Assembly (NCBI GenBank): GCA_036898135.1
Contig: CM072519.1
Location: 38,615,091-38,679,090, forward strand
Source of the DNA: Oncomelania hupensis
Taxonomy: Eukaryota; Mollusca; Gastropoda; Littorinimorpha; Pomatiopsidae
Reading direction: 5' to 3'
DNA length: 64,000 nucleotides
The first letter of the stretch is position 1. Each line of letters starts with the position of its first letter. Below, piece by piece: positions 33,573-47,100 of the stretch. Made by a program: the position numbers and the translations under genes. The notes beneath the pieces are model-generated. The model was not told the DNA's origin. It made no database searches and saw only the letters and a list, made by a program, of their open reading frames with translations.

Positions 33573-35170
33573 CTACACTGGACTATCGTCCTCTGGTGTC
33601 TCCTCATTTTCATCTTGATCGTCTCTATAGTACACGATGATGATGCAGCAGATCATAACAAAAGATACAGTTGAAGGACCAACGATTAGCATGTCGATGG
33701 TCAATGTGGACTCTTCTTCATCCGTAACGTGTTCGCTACCTAAGGGTGTTATCAACGACATATCGTAAAGAGTCGTATTGTCCGAGCTAACCCCACTAAT
33801 TGTGTTGAGCATTGTCGAATTTGCTTTTAATGTCATAATAGCAGTTTCTGTCATGGATGAGTTTGTGGTCATAACTGTCGATGTGCTTCCAAGATTGTTT
33901 GTAATGTTTTTGTCTGTGCTTATCCCTGTTGTTGCATTTGCCTTTGTTGTCGACAAAGGTATGGTTGCAGTCATGTTTGATGTCAGTGTTGTAACTTTTG
34001 TCATGCCTGAAGTTGTTGTAGTGATTGTAGCTGTGCTTCCCTTAACACTTCTTGACACAATGCCAATGATTACGCCTAGTGTTGAACTGTAAGTTGACGT
34101 TCTATTTAACTTTGTTATAGTCAAACCAAAAGTTTCAGTTGTTGTTCCCTTGGGCTTTGTTGTAGTCAAAGGTGTTGTTTCATTTGCTTTTGGTGTGATG
34201 GTTGTAGATGCTGTAACAGTTGAAGTTGTGTTTGGTGACAAAGTTACAGTTTGCGTCAAGCCTAATGTTTTTGACATGGTAGAAGCACTGAACTTTGGAG
34301 AGGGTTTTGTAGTTCTTGTGGTGCCCGACGTTAATGTGATGACCGTAGCTATTGTTCTTACATTGGGCATTGTTGTATTCAAGGATGTTGTTTCATTTGC
34401 TCTTGTTGTGATGGTTGTTGATGCTGTAACAGTTGAAGTTGTGTTTGGTGACAAGGTTACAGTTTGCGTCAAGCCTAATGTTGTTGACATGCTAGAAGCA
34501 CTGAACTTTGGAGAGGGTTTTGTAGTTCTTGTGGTGCCCGACGTTAAGGTGATGACTGTAGCTATTGTTCCTACATTGGGCATTGTTGTATTCAAGGCTG
34601 TTGTTTCATTTGCTCTTGGTGTAATGGCTGTAGATACTGTAATGGTTGATGTTGTGTTTGGTGATAGTGTTGTAGTTTGTGGCATGCCTGCGAATGTTGA
34701 CCTGCTAGAAGCAGTTGCTTTGGGTGACAATGTTGTAGTTCTTCTTGTTCCCAATGTTGATGTGGTGAATGTAGCTGTTGTTGCTGTAACATTGAGCATT
34801 GTTATAGTCAAGGGAGTTGTTACATTTCCTGTTGGTGTGATAGCTGTAGATGAGGCAATTGTTGCAGATTTGTTTGATGACAGTGTTGAAGTTTGTGTCA
34901 TGCCTGAGGTAGTTGTCTTGCTAGCAGCAGTAATTTTGGGTGACAGTGTTGTAGACCTTGTTGTGCCCGATGTTGACGTGATCAATGCAGCTGTTGTTGT
35001 TGTTGTTGCATTGGGCTTTGTTGTAATCAAGAGCGTTGTCTCATTTGCTTTTGTAGTGATGGATACAGATTTTGAAAGGGATGATGTTGTGTTTGGTGAC
35101 AGTGTTGTAGTTTGTGTCATGCCTGAGGTTGTTGACATTCTAGGAGCAGTTATTTTGGTTGACAGTGTTG
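33573..35170 (-). CDS. Gene R C-terminal segment: last repeats, transmembrane helix, acidic tail
   Basis: About 520 codons. The first 350 are old, diverged type B-like repeats (SGMTQTTTLSPNTTS, TVTLSPNTTSTVTAST). Then comes a non-repetitive Ser/Thr/Asn stem with sequons (NMTA, NATT, NSSM, NSTM, NTT) and an acidic juxtamembrane stretch (HVTDEEEST). A single hydrophobic helix of 22 residues (including VSFVMICCIIIVYY, 33627-33692) is followed by the tail RDDQDENEETPEDDSPV and TAG. This is the topology of a type I membrane protein. The last three residues, SPV, fit a class I PDZ ligand (S/T-x-hydrophobic). A polyadenylation signal close downstream was not seen, which fits further exons at 33146-33570. 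Confidence 0.85.
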
Positions 35171-38100
35171 TAGATCTTGTGGTGCCCGATGTGATGTGAT
35201 GAATGTAGCTGTTGTAGTTGTTGCATTGGGCTTTGTTGTAGTCAAGGCTGTTGTTTCATTTGTTGTTGGTGTTATAGTTGTAGATGCTGTAATGGTTGAA
35301 GTTGTGTTTGGTGAAAGTGTTGCAAATTGTGTCATGCTTGAGATTGTAGACATGCTAGAAGCAGTTGTTTTGGGAGACAGTGTTGTAGTTCTAGTGTGGC
35401 CCGATGTGGATGTGTTGTACGTAGCTGTTGTTGCATTGGTCTTTGTTGTAGTCAAGAATGTTGCCTGATTTGCCTTCGTTGTCATGGATAAATATGTTGT
35501 AAAATTTGATGTTGTGTTTGGTGACAGTGTTGTAGTTTGTGTCACGCCTGAGGTTGTTGACATGTTAGAAGCAGTTGTTTTGGGTGACAATATTGCAGAT
35601 CTTGTGGTGCCCGATGTTGATGTGATGAATGTAGCTGTTGTAGATGCTGTAATGGTTGAAGTTGTGTTTGGTGAAAGTGTAGCCGTTTGTGTCATGCTTG
35701 AGGTTGTAGACATGCTAGAAGCAGTTGTTTTGGGAGACAGTGTTGTAGTTCTAGTGGTGCCCGATGTGGATGTGATGTACGTAGCTGTTGTTGCATTGGG
35801 CTTTGTTGTAGTCAAGAATGTTGTCTGATTTGCCTTTGTTGTGATGGATAAAGATGTTGTAAGAGTTGATGTTGTGTTTGGTGACAGTGTTGTAGTTTGT
35901 GTCATGCCTGAGGTTGTTGACATGTTAGAAGCAGTTATTTTGGGTGACAATGTTGTAGATCTTGTGGTGCCCGATGTTGATGTGATAAATATGGCTGTTG
36001 ACGTTGTTGCGATGGACTTTGTTGTAGTCAAAGCTGTTGTTTCATTTGCTGTTGGTGATATAGTTGTAGATGCTGTAATGGTTGAAGATGTGTTTGGTGA
36101 AAGTAATGCAGTTTGTGTCATGCTTGAGGTTGTAGACATGCTAGAAGCTGTTGTTTTGGGAGACAGTGTTGTAGATCTTGTGGTGCCCGATGTTGATGTG
36201 ATGAATGTAGCTGTTGAAGTTGTTGCATTGGGCTTTGTTGTAGTCAAGGCTGTTGTTTCATTTGCTGTTGGTGTTATAGTTGTAGATGCTGTAATGGTTA
36301 AAGTTGAGTTTGGTGATAGTGTTGTAGTTTGTGTCACGCCTGAGGTTGTTGACATGTTAGAAGCAGTTGTTTTGGGTGACAATGTTGTAGATCTTGTGGT
36401 GCCCAATGTTGTTGTGATGAAAGTAGCTATTGAAGTTGTTGCATTGGGCTTTGTTGTAGTCAAGGCTGTTGTTTCATTTGCTGTTGGTGTTATAGTTGTA
36501 GATGCTGTAATGGTTGAAGTTGTGTTTGGTGCAAGTGTTGCCGTTTGTGTCATGCTTGAGGTTGTAGACATTCTAGAAGCAGTTGTTTTCGGAGACAGTG
36601 TTGTAGTTCTAGTGGTGCCCGATGTGAATGTGATGTACGTAGCTGTTGTTGCATTGGGCTTTGTTGTAGTCAAGAATGTTGTCTGATTTGCCTTTGTTGT
36701 GATGGATAAAGATGTTGTAAGAGTTGATGTTGTGTTTGGTGACAGTGTTGTAGATTGTGTCATGCCTGAGGTTGTTGACATGTTAGAAGCAGTTATTTTT
36801 ATTGACAATGTTGTAGATCTTGTGGTGCCCGATGTTGATGTGATGAATGTAGCTGTTGAAGTTGTTGCATTAGGCTTTGTTGTAGTCAAGGCTGTTGTTT
36901 CATTTGCTGTTGGTGTTATAGTTGTAAATGCTGTAATGGTTGAAGTTGTGTTTGGTGATAGTGTTGTAGCTTGTGTCACGCCTGAGGTTGTTGACATGTT
37001 AGAAGCAGTTGTTTTGGGTGACAATGTTGTAGATCTTGTGGTGCCCGATGTTGATGTGATGAATGTAGCTGTTGAAGTTGTTGCATTGGGCTTTGTTGTA
37101 GTCAAGGCTGTTGTTTCATTTGCTGTTGGTGTTATAGTTGTAGATGCTGTAATGGTTGAAGTTGTGTTTGGTGATAGTGTTGTAGTTTGTGTCACGCCTG
37201 AGGTTGTTGACATGTTAGAAGCAGTTGTTTTGGGTGACAATGTTGTAGATCTTGTGGTGGCCGATGTTGATGTGATGAAAGTAGCTATTGAAGTTGTTGC
37301 ATTGGGCTTTGTTGTAGTCAAGGCTGTTGTTTCATTTGCTGTTGGTGTTATAGTTGTAGATGCTGTAATGGTTGAACTTGTGTTTGGTGAAAGTGTAGCC
37401 GTTTGTGTCATGCTTGAGGTTGTAGACATGCTAGAAGCAGTTGTTTTGGAAGACAGTGTTGTAGTTCTAGTGGTGCCCGATGTGGATGTGATGTACGTAG
37501 CTGTTGTTGCATTGGGCTTTGTTGTAGTCAAGAATGTTGTCTGATTTCCCTTTGTTGTGATGGATAAAGATGTTGTAAGAGTTGATGTTATGTTTGGTGA
37601 CAGTGTTGTAGTTTGTGTCATGCCTGAGGTTGTTGAGATGTTAGAAGCAGTTAATTGTGTTGACAATGTTGTAGATCTTGTGGTGCCCGATGTTGATGTG
37701 ATGAATGTAGCTGTTGAAGTTGTTGCATTGGGCTTTGTTGTAGTCAAGGCTGTTGTTTCATTTGCTGTTGGTGTTATAGGTGTAGATGCTGTAATGGATG
37801 AAGTTGTGTTTGGTGATAGTGTTGTAGTTTGTGTCACGCCTGAGGTTGTTGACATGTTAGAAGCAGTTTTGGGTGACAATGTTGTAGATCTTGTGGTGCC
37901 CGATGTTGATGTGATGAAAGTAGCTATTGAAGTTGTTGCATTGGGCTTTGTTGTAGTCAAGGCTGTTGTTTCATTTGCTGTTGGTGTTATAGTTGTAGAT
38001 GCTGTAATGGTTGAACTTGTGTTTGGTGAAAGTGTTGCCGTTTGTGTCATGCTTGAGGTTGTAGACATGCTAGAAGCAGTTGTTTTGGGAGACAGTGTTA

Positions 38101-41100
38101 TAGTTCTAGTGGTGCCCGATGTGGATGTGATGTACGTAGCTGTTGTTGCATTGGGCTTTGTTGTAGTCAAGAATGTTGTCTGATTTGCCTTTGTTGTGAT
38201 GGATAAAGATGTTGTAAGAGTTGATGTTGTGTTTGGTGACAGTGTTGTAGTTTGTGTCATGCCTGAGGTTGTTGACATGTTAGAAGCAGTTATTTTTGTT
38301 GACCATGTTGTAGATCTTGTGGTGCCCGATGTTGATGTGATGAATGTAGATGTTGAAGTTGTTGCATTGGGCTTTGTTGTAGTCAAGGCTGTTGTTTCAT
38401 TTGCTGTTGGTGTTATAGTTATAAATGCTGTAATGGATGAAGTTGTGTTTGGTGAAAGTGTAGCCGTTTGTGTCATGCTTGAGGTTGTAGACATGCTAGA
38501 AGCAGTTGTTTTGGAAGACAGTGTTGTAGTTCTAGTGGTGCCCGATGTGGATGTAATGTACGTAGCTGTTGTTGCATTGGGCTTTGTTGTAGTCAAGAAT
38601 GTTGACTGATTTCCCTTTGTTGTGATGGATAAAGATGTTGTAAGAGTTGATGTTGTGTTTGGTGACAATGTTGTAGTTTGTGTCATGCCTGAGGTTGTTG
38701 AGATGTTAGAAGCAGTTAATTTTGTTGACAATGTTGTAGATCTTGTGGTGCCCGATGTTGATGAGATGAATGTAGCTGTTGAAGTTGTTGCATTGGGCTT
38801 TGTTGTAGTCAAGGCTGTTGTTTCATTTGCTGTTGGTGTTATAGTTGTAGATGCTCTATTGGAGGAAGTTGTGTTTGGTGATAGTGTTGTATTTTGTGTC
38901 ACGCCTGAGGTTGTTGACATGTAAAAAGCAGTTGGTTTGGGTGACAATGTTGTAGATATTGTGGTGCCCGATGTTGATGTGATGAAAGTAGCTATTGAAG
39001 TTGTTGCATTGGGCTTTGTTGTAGTCAAGGCTGTTGTTTCATTTGCTGTTGGTGTTATAGTTGTAGATGCTGTAATGGTTGAAGTTGTGTTTGCCGATAG
39101 TGTTGTAGTTTCTGTCACGCCTGAGGTTTTTGACACGTTAGTAGCAGTCGTTTTGGGTGACAATGTTGTAGATCTTGTGGTGCCCGATGTTGATGTGATG
39201 AAAGTAGCTATTGAAGTTGTTGCATTGGGTTTTGTTGTAGTCAAGGCTGTTGTTTCATTTGCTGTTGGTGTTATAGTTGTAGATGCTGTAATGGTTGAAC
39301 TTGTGTTTGGTGAAAGTGTAGCCGTTTGTGTCAAGCTTGAGGTTGTTGACATGCTAGAAGCAGTTGTTTTCGGAGACAGTGTTGTAGTTCTAGTGGTGCC
39401 CGATGTGGATGTAATGTACGTAGCTGTTGTTGCATTGGGCTTTGTTGTAGTCAAGAATGTTGTCTGATTTGCCTTTGTTGTGATGGATAAAGATGTTGTA
39501 AGAGTTGATGTTGTGTATGGTGACAGTGTTGTAGTTTGTGTCATGCCTGAGGTTGTTGAGATGTTAGAAGCAGTTAATTTTGTTGACAATGTTGTAGATC
39601 TTGTGGTGCCCGATGTTGATGAGATGAATGTAGCTGTTGAAGTTCTTGCATTGGGCATTGTTGTAGTCAAGGCTGTTTTTTTATTTGCTGTAGGTGTTAT
39701 AGTTGTAGATGCTGTAATGGTTGAAGTTGTGTTTGGTGAAAGTGTAGCCGTTTGTGTCATGCTTGAGGTTGTTGACATGTTAGAAGCAGTTGTTTTGGGT
39801 GACAATGTTGTAGATCGTGTGGTGCCCGATGTTGATGTGATGAATGTAGCTGTTGAAGTTGTTGCATTGGTCTTTGTTGTAGTCAAGGCTGTTGTTTCAT
39901 TTGCTGTTGGTGTTATAGTTGTAAATGCTGTAATGGATGAAGTTGTGTTTGGTGATAGTGTTGTAGTTTGTGTCACGCCTGAGGTTGTTGACATGTTAGA
40001 AGCAGTTGTTTTGGGTGAAAATGTTGTAGATCTTGTGGTGCTCGATGTTGATGTGATGAAAGTAGCTATTGGAGTTGTTGCATTGGGCTTTGTTGTAGTC
40101 AAGGATGTTGTTTCATTTGCTGTTGGTGTTATAGTTGTAGATGCTGTAATGGTTGAACTTGTGTTTGGTGAAAGTGTAGCCGTTTGTGTCATGCTTGAGG
40201 TTGTAGACATGCTAGAAGCAGTGGTTTTGGGAGACAGTGTTGTAGTTCTAGTGGTGCCCGATGTGGATGTGATGTACGTAGCTGTTGTTGCATTGGGCTT
40301 TGTTGTAGTCAAGAATGTTGTCTGATTTCCCTTTGTTGTGATGTATAAAGATGTTGTAAGAGTTGATGTTGTGTTTCGTGACAGTGTTGTAGTTTGTGTC
40401 ATGCCTGAGGTTGTTGAGATGTTAGAAGCACTTAATTTCGTTGTTGAGGTTGTTGACATGTTAGAAGCAGTTGTTTTGGGTGACAATGTTGTAGATCTTG
40501 TGGTGCCCGATGTTGATGTGATGAAAGTAGCTATTGAAGTTGTTGCATTGGGCTTTGTTGTAGTCAAGGCTGTTGTTTCATTTGCTGTTGGTGTTATAGT
40601 TGTAGATGCTGTAATGGTTGAAGTTGTGTTTGGTGAAAGTGTTGCCGTTTGTGTCATGCTTGAGGTTGTAGACATGCTAGAAGCAGTTGTTTTTGGAGAC
40701 AGTGTTGTAGTTCTAGTGGTGCCCGATGTGGATGTGATGTACGTAGCTGTTGTTGCATTGGGCTTTGTTGTAGTCAAGAATGTTGTGTGATTTGCCTTTG
40801 TTGTGAGGGATAAAGATGTTGTAAGAGTTGATGTTGTGTTTGGTGACAGTGTTGTAGTTTGTGTCATGCCTGAGGTTGTTGAGATGTTAGAAGCAGTTAA
40901 TTTTGTTGACAATGTTGTAGATCTTGTGGTGCCCGATGTTGATGTGATGAAAGTAGCTATTGAAGTTGTTGCATTGGGCTTTGTTGTAGTCAAGGCTGTT
41001 GTTTCATTTGCTGTTTGTGTTATAGTTGTAGATGCTGTAATGGTTGAACTTGTGTTTGGTGAACGTGTAGCCGTTTGTGTCATGCTTGAGGTTGTAGACA

Positions 41101-44100
41101 TGCTAGGAGCAGTTGGTGTGGAAGACAGTGTTGTAGTTCTAGTGGTGCTTGATGTTAATGTGATGTACGTAGCTGATGTTGCATTGGGCTTTGTTGTAGT
41201 CAAGAATGTTGTCTGATTTGCCTTTGTTGTCATGGATAAAGATGTTGTAAGAGTTGATGTTGTGTTTGGTGACAGTGTTGTAGTTTGTGTCACGCCTGAG
41301 GTTGTTGACATGTTAGAAGCAGTTATTTTTGTTGACAATGTTGTAGATCTTGTGGTGCCCGATGTTGATGTGATGAATGTAGCTGTTGAAGTTGTTGCAT
41401 TGGGCTTTGTTGTAGTCAAGGCTGTTGTTTCATTTGCTGTTGGTGTTATAGTTGTAAATGCTGTAATGGATGAAGTTGTGTTTGGTGATAGTGTTGTAGT
41501 TTGTGTCACGCCTGAGGTTGTTGACATGTTAGAAGCAGTTGTTTTGGGTGACAATGTTGTAGATCTTGTGGTGCCCGATGTTGATGTGATGAAAGTAGCT
41601 ATTGAAGTTGTTGCATTGGGCTTTGTTGTAGTCAAGGCTGTTGTTTCATTTGCTGTTGGTGTTATAGTTGTAGATGCTGTAATGGTTGAAGTTGTGTTTG
41701 GTGAAAGTGTTGCCGTTTGTGTCATGCTTGAGGTTGTAGACATGCTAGAAGCAGTTGTTTTCGGAGACAGTGTTGTAGTTCTAGTGGTGCCCGATGTGGA
41801 TGTGATGTACGTAGCTGTTGTTGCATTGGGCTTTGTTGTAGTCAAGAATGTTGTCTGATTTGCCTTTGTTGTGATGGATAAGATGTTGTAAGAGTTGATG
41901 TTGTGTTTGGTGACAGTGTTGTAGTTTGTGTCATGCCTGAGGTTGTTGAGATGTTAGAAGCAGTTAATTTGTTGACAATGTTGTAGATCTTGTGGTGCCC
42001 GATGTTGATGTGATGAATGTAGCTGTTGAAGTTGTTGCATTGGGCTTTGTTGTAGTCAAGGCTGTTGTTTCATTTGCTGTTGGTGTTATAGTTGTAGATG
42101 CTCTAATGGATGAAGTTGTGTTTGGTGATAGTGTTGTAGTTTGTGTCACGCCTGAGGTTGTTGACATGTTAGAAGCAGTTGTTTTGGGTGACAATGTTGT
42201 AGATCTTGTGGTGCCCGATGTTGATGTGATGAATGTAGCTGTTGAAGTTGTTGCATTGGGCTTTGTTGTAGTCAAGGCTGTTGTTTCATTTGCTGTTGGT
42301 GTTATAGTTGTAGATGCTGTAATGGTTGAAGTTGTGTTTGGTGATAGTGTTGTAGTTTGTGTCACGCCTGAGGTTGTTGACATGTTAGAAGCAGTTGTTT
42401 TGGGTGACAATGTTGTAGATCTTGTGGTGCCCGATGTTGATGTGATGAAAGTAGCTATCGAAGTTGTTGCATTGGGCTTTGTTGTAGTCAAGGCTGTTGT
42501 TTCATTTGCTGTTGGTGTTATAGTTGTAGATGCTGTAATGGTTGAACTTGTGTTTGGTGAAAGTGTAGCCGTTTGTGTCATGCTTGAGGTTGTAGACATG
42601 CTAGAAGCAGTTGTTTTTGGAGACAGTGTTGTAGTTCTAGTGGTGCCCGATGTGGATGTGATGTACGTAGCTGTTGTTGCATTGGGCTTTGTTGTAGTCA
42701 AGAATGTTGTCTGATTTGCCTTTGTTGTGATGGATAAAGATGTTGTAAGAGTTGATGTTGTGTTTGGTGACAGTGTTGTAGTTTGTGTCATGCCTGAGGT
42801 TGTTGAGATGTTAGAAGCAGTTAATTTTGTTGACAATGTTGTAGATCTTGTGGTGCCCGATGTTGATGTGATGAATGTAGCTGTTGAAGTTGTTGCATTG
42901 GGCTTTGTTGTAGTCAAGGCTGTTGTTTCATTTGCTGTTGGTGTTATAGTTGTAGATGCTGTAATGGTTGAAGTTGTGTTTGGTGATAGTGTTGTAGTTT
43001 GTGTCACGCCTGAGGTTGTTGACATGTTAGAAGCAGTTGTTTTGGGTGACAATGTTGTAGATCTTGTGGTGCCCGATGTTGATGTGATGAAAGTAGCTAT
43101 TGAAGTTGTTGCATTGGGCTTTGTTGTAGTCAAGGCTGTTGTTTCATTTGCTGTTGGTGTTATAGTTGTAGATGCTGTAATGGTTGAACTTGTGTTTGGT
43201 GAAAGTGTTGCCGTTTGTGTCATGCTTGAGGTTGTAGACATGCTAGAAGCAGTTGTTTTCGGAGACAGTGTTGTAGTTCTAGTGGTGCCCGATGTGGATG
43301 TGATGTACGTAGCTGTTGTTGCATTGGGCTTTGTTGTAGTCAAGAATGTTGTCTGATTTGCCTTTGTTGTGATGGATAAAGATGTTGTAAGAGTTGATGT
43401 TGTGTTTGGTGACAGTGTTGTAGTTTGTGTCATGCCTGAGGTTGTTGACATGTTAGAAGCAGTTGGTTTCGGTGACAATGTTGTAGATCTTGTGGTGCCC
43501 GATGTTGATGTGATGAATGTAGCTGTTGAAGTTGTTGCATTGGGCTTTGTTGTAGTCAAGGCTGTTGTTTCATTTGCTGTTGGTGTTATAGTTGTAGATG
43601 CTGTAATGGTTGAAGTTGTGTTTGGTGATAGTGTTGTAGTTTGTGTCACGCCTGAGGTTGTTGACATGTTAGAAGCAGTTGTTTTGGGTGACAATGTTGT
43701 AGATCTTGTGGTGCCCGATGTTGATGTGATGAAAGTAGCTATTGAAGTTGTTGCATTGGGCTTTGTTGTAGTCAAGGCTGTTGTTTCATTTGCTGTTGGT
43801 GTTATAGTTGTAGATGCTGTAATGGTTGAACTTGTGTTTGGTGAAAGTGTTGCCGTTTGTGTCATGCTTGAGGTTGTAGACATGCTAGAAGCAGTTGTTT
43901 TGGAAGACAGTGTTGTAGTTCTAGTGGTGCCCGATGTGGATGTGATGTACGTAGCTGTTGTTGCATTGGGCTTTGTTGTAGTCAAGAATGTTGTCTGATT
44001 TGCCTTTGTTGTGATGGATAAAGATGTTGTAAGAGTTGATGTTGTGTTTGGTGACAGTGTTGTAGTTTGTGTCATGCCTGAGGTTGTTGAGATGTTAGAA

Positions 44101-47100
44101 GCAGTTAATTTTGTTGACAATGTTGTAGATCTTGTGGTGCCCGATGTTGATGTGATGAATGTAGCTGTTGAAGTTGTTGCATTGGGCTTTGTTGTAGTCA
44201 AGGCTGTTGTTTCATTTGCTGTTGGTGTTATAGTTGTAGATGCTCTAATGGATGAAGTTGTGTTTGGTGATAGTGTTGTAGTTTGTGTCACGCCTGAGGT
44301 TGTTGACATGTTAGAAGCAGTTGGTTTGGGTGACAATGTTGTAGATCTTGTGGTGCCCGATGTTGATGTGATGAATGTAGCTGTTGAAGTTGTTGCATTG
44401 GGCTTTGTTGTAGTCAAGGCTGTTGTTTCATTTGCTGTTGGTGTTATAGTTGTAGATGCTGTAATGGTTGAAGTTGTGTTTGGTGATAGTGTTGTAGTTT
44501 GTGTCACGCCTGAGGTTGTTGACATGTTAGAAGCAGTTGTTTTGGGTGACAATGTTGTAGATCTTGTGGTGCCCGATGTTGATGTGATGAATGTAGCTGT
44601 TGAAGTTGTTGCATTGGGCTTTGTTGTAGTCAAGGCTGTTGTTTCATTTGCTGTTGGTGTTATAGTTGTAGATGCTCTAATGGATGAAGTTGTGTTTGGT
44701 GATAGTGTTGTAGTTTGTGTCACGCCTGAGGTTGTTGACATGTTAGAAGCAGTTGGTTTGGGTGACAATGTTGTAGATCTTGTGGTGCCCGATGTTGATG
44801 TGATGAATGTAGCTGTTGAAGTTGTTGCATTGGGCTTTGTTGTAGTCAAGGCTGTTGTTTCATTTGCTGTTGGTGTTATAGTTGTAGATGCTGTAATGGA
44901 TGAAGTTGTGTTTGGTGATAGTGTTGTAGTTTGTGTCACGCCTGAGGTTGTTGACATGCTAGAAGCAGTTCGTTTTGGAGACAGTGTTGTAGTTCTAGTG
45001 GTGCCCGATGTGGATGTGATGTACGTAGCTGTTGTTGCATTGGGCTTTGTTGTAGTCAAGAATGTTGTGTGATTTGCCTTTGTTGTGATGGATAAAGATG
45101 TTGTAAGAGTTGATGTTGTGTTTGGTGACAGTGTTGTAGTTTGTGTCATGCCTGAGGTTGTTGACATGTTAGAAGCAGTTGGTTTGGGTGACAATGTTGT
45201 AGATCTTGTGGTGCCCGATGTTGATGTGATGAATGTAGCTGTTGAAGTTGTTGCATTGGGCTTTGTTGTAGTCAAGGCTGTTGTTTCATTTGCTGTTGGT
45301 GTTATAGTTGTAGATGCTGTAATGGATGAAGTTGTGTTTGGTGATAGTGTTGTAGTTTGTGTCACGCCTGAGGTTGTTGACATGTTAGAAGCAGTTGGTT
45401 TGGGTGACAATGTTGTAGATCTTGTGGTGCCCGATGTTGATGTGATGAATGTAGCTGTTGAAGTTGTTGCATTGGGCTTTGTTGTAGTCAAGGCTGTTGT
45501 TTCATTTGCTGTTGGTGTTATAGTTGTAGATGCTGTAATGGTTGAAGTTGTGTTTGGTGAAAGTGTTGCCGTTTGTGTCATGCTTGAGGTTGTAGACATG
45601 CTAGAAGCAGTTGTTTTCGGAGACAGTGTTGTAGTTCTAGTGGTGCCCGATGTGGATGTGATGTACGTAGCTGTTGTTGCATTGGGCTTTGTTGTAGTCA
45701 AGAATGTTGTCTGATTTGCCTTTGTTGTGATGGATAAAGATGTTGTAAGAGTTGATGTTGTGTTTGGTGACAGTGTTGTAGTTTGTGTCATGCCTGAGGT
45801 TGTTGACATGTTAGAAGCAGTTGGTTTGGGTGACAATGTTGTAGATCTTGTGGTGCCCGATGTTGATGTGATGAATGTAGCTGTTGAAGTTGTTGCATTG
45901 GGCTTTGTTGTAGTCAAGGCTGTTGTTTCATTTGCTGTTGGTGTTATAGTTGTAGATGCTGTAATGGTTGAAGTTGTGTTTGGTGATAGTGTTGTAGTTT
46001 GTGTCACGCCTGAGGTTGTTGACATGTTAGAAGCAGTTGTTTTGGGTGACAATGTTGTAGATCTTGTGGTGCCCGATGTTGATGTGATGAAAGTAGCTAT
46101 TGAAGTTGTTGCATTGGGCTTTGTTGTAGTCAAGGCTGTTGTTTCATTTGCTGTTGGTGTTATAGTTGTAGATGCTGTAATGGTTGAACTTGTGTTTGGT
46201 GAAAGTGTTGCCGTTTGTGTCATGCTTGAGGTTGTAGACATGCTAGAAGCAGTTGTTTTGGAAGACAGTGTTGTAGTTCTAGTGGTGCCCGATGTGGATG
46301 TGATGTACGTAGCTGTTGTTGCATTGGGCTTTGTTGTAGTCAAGAATGTTGTCTGATTTGCCTTTGTTGTGATGGATAAAGATGTTGTAAGAGTTGATGT
46401 TGTGTTTGGTGACAGTGTTGTAGTTTGTGTCATGCCTGAGGTTGTTGAGATGTTAGAAGCAGTTAATTTTGTTGACAATGTTGTAGATCTTGTGGTGCCC
46501 GATGTTGATGTGATGAATGTAGCTGTTGAAGTTGTTGCATTGGGCTTTGTTGTAGTCAAGGCTGTTGTTTCATTTGCTGTTGGTGTTATAGTTGTAGATG
46601 CTCTAATGGATGAAGTTGTGTTTGGTGATAGTGTTGTAGTTTGTGTCACGCCTGAGGTTGTTGACATGTTAGAAGCAGTTGGTTTCGGTGACAATGTTGT
46701 AGATCTTGTGGTGCCCGATGTTGATGTGATGAATGTAGCTGTTGAAGTTGTTGCATTGGGCTTTGTTGTAGTCAAGGCTGTTGTTTCATTTGCTGTTGGT
46801 GTTATAGTTGTAGATGCTGTAATGGTTGAAGTTGTGTTTGGTGATAGTGTTGTAGTTTGTGTCACGCCTGAGGTTGTTGACATGTTAGAAGCAGTTGTTT
46901 TGGGTGACAATGTTGTAGATCTTGTGGTGCCCGATGTTGATGTGATGAAAGTAGCTGTTGAAGTTGTTGCATTGGGCTTTGTTGTAGTCAAGGCTGTTGT
47001 TTCATTTGCTGTTGGTGTTATAGTTGTAGATGCTCTAATGGATGAAGTTGTGTTTGGTGATAGTGTTGTAGTTTGTGTCACGCCTGAGGTTGTTGACATG

